DNA of 64,000 nt, from the NCBI GenBank assembly GCA_963816555.1, contig CAWFLD010000004.1:496001-560000 (forward strand). The letters are read 5' to 3'. The notes below the pieces were generated by a model. The model was not told the origin of the DNA, did no database searches, and saw nothing but the letters and a program-made list of their open reading frames with translations. This DNA comes from Lutibaculum sp963816555 (GTDB taxonomy: Bacteria; Pseudomonadota; Alphaproteobacteria; Rhizobiales; Tepidamorphaceae). Of the stretch, positions 63,846 through 64,000 are shown piece by piece. Numbering within the stretch: the first letter of the stretch is position 1; each line of letters begins with the position of its first letter. Position numbers and translations under genes: made by a program.

Positions 63846-63876
63846 CACGGCGAGCCTCCAGGCGACACGGAACGCG

Positions 63877-63908
63877 AAGGGCGGGGATCATCCCCGCCCT
63901 TTCTCTTT
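63877..63908 (+). terminator. Rho-independent terminator after ilvE
   Basis: A 10-bp perfect stem (63878-63887 with 63891-63900) has a TCA loop and is followed by TTCTCTTT. It ends ilvE. Confidence 0.92.
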
Positions 63909-63935
63909 GGCGATTGCGGCTCGAAGGCCCCGCGT

Positions 63936-64000
63936 TCAGTGGCCGGTCTGGAACAGGCGGCCGCGCTCGGTCACGAGCACCAGCACGAGGCCGATCGTGC
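63936..64000 (-). CDS. 3' end of a minus-strand gene, cut by window edge
   Basis: Only the last 21 codons are in the window: a hydrophobic segment IGLVLVLVTERGRLFQTGH before a TGA. This looks like the end of a membrane protein, but the fragment is too short to identify. It is convergent with ilvE across the terminator. Confidence 0.5.
   Translation of the reverse strand, partial: TIGLVLVLVTERGRLFQTGH

Overview
The window is a very GC-rich chromosomal segment from an alphaproteobacterium, most likely a member of the Hyphomicrobiales (Rhizobiales). The evidence is gene order and families typical of that group: merR-ihfA-fabH-plsX-yceD-bc1 chaperone divergent from bamE; the rib/nusB/thiL cluster leading to a membrane pyrophosphatase; LdtR beside an L,D-transpeptidase; and a MarR-OmpR-EnvZ triplet resembling Rhodobacter petP-petR. 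Genus cannot be fixed by eye. No tRNA, rRNA, CRISPR array, insertion sequence or phage gene was seen.

Layout. 0-6 kb: end of a chemoreceptor, then a minus-strand lipid-synthesis/IHF operon and divergent bamE. 6-16 kb: minus-strand hppA, MFS, a two-helix small protein, thiL, nusB, ribH, ribE, ribD, nrdR, glyA. 16-28.6 kb: cell-wall module (L,D-transpeptidase, LdtR), valine catabolism, hemB, threonine ammonia-lyase, bpt, thioesterase, parC and a sugar-acid-type dehydratase. 28.6-37.8 kb: a TetR-linked catabolic operon, with a TAXI-TRAP transporter, 2-pyrone-4,6-dicarboxylate lactonase, a type I extradiol dioxygenase, the GalB/GalC/GalD lower pathway and an orphan dehydrogenase. It is predicted to turn an imported aromatic acid into pyruvate and oxaloacetate. 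37.8-48.5 kb: a low-oxygen / nitric-oxide island, with a divergent PRPP-synthetase paralogue and host-attachment protein, small stress-type proteins, two NnrS proteins, redox/DUF small proteins, a cysteine-free Crp/Fnr regulator, nirK and nirV. Five Crp/Fnr-type 14-bp palindromes lie in its intergenic gaps. 48.5-64 kb: DUF3429, DUF763, ubiK, ybjN-proC, a cyoABCD bo3 quinol oxidase operon, a TetR regulator, CsaA, MFS, the two-component/MarR triplet and ilvE.

How it fits together: the nitrite reductase, NnrS and NO-type regulator form a partial denitrification unit (nitrite to NO; no nor or nos genes here). The quinol oxidase and the PetR-like system point to a flexible respiratory chain. The aromatic operon feeds the TCA cycle.

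Sequence quality matters for reading this window. Eleven genes carry single-base frame changes (thirteen sites, of which twelve are net +1 and one is -1), including normally essential hemB, parC and thiL. No shared slippery motif is visible, so I treat these as residual sequencing insertions and give the genes as intact CDS with the break noted.
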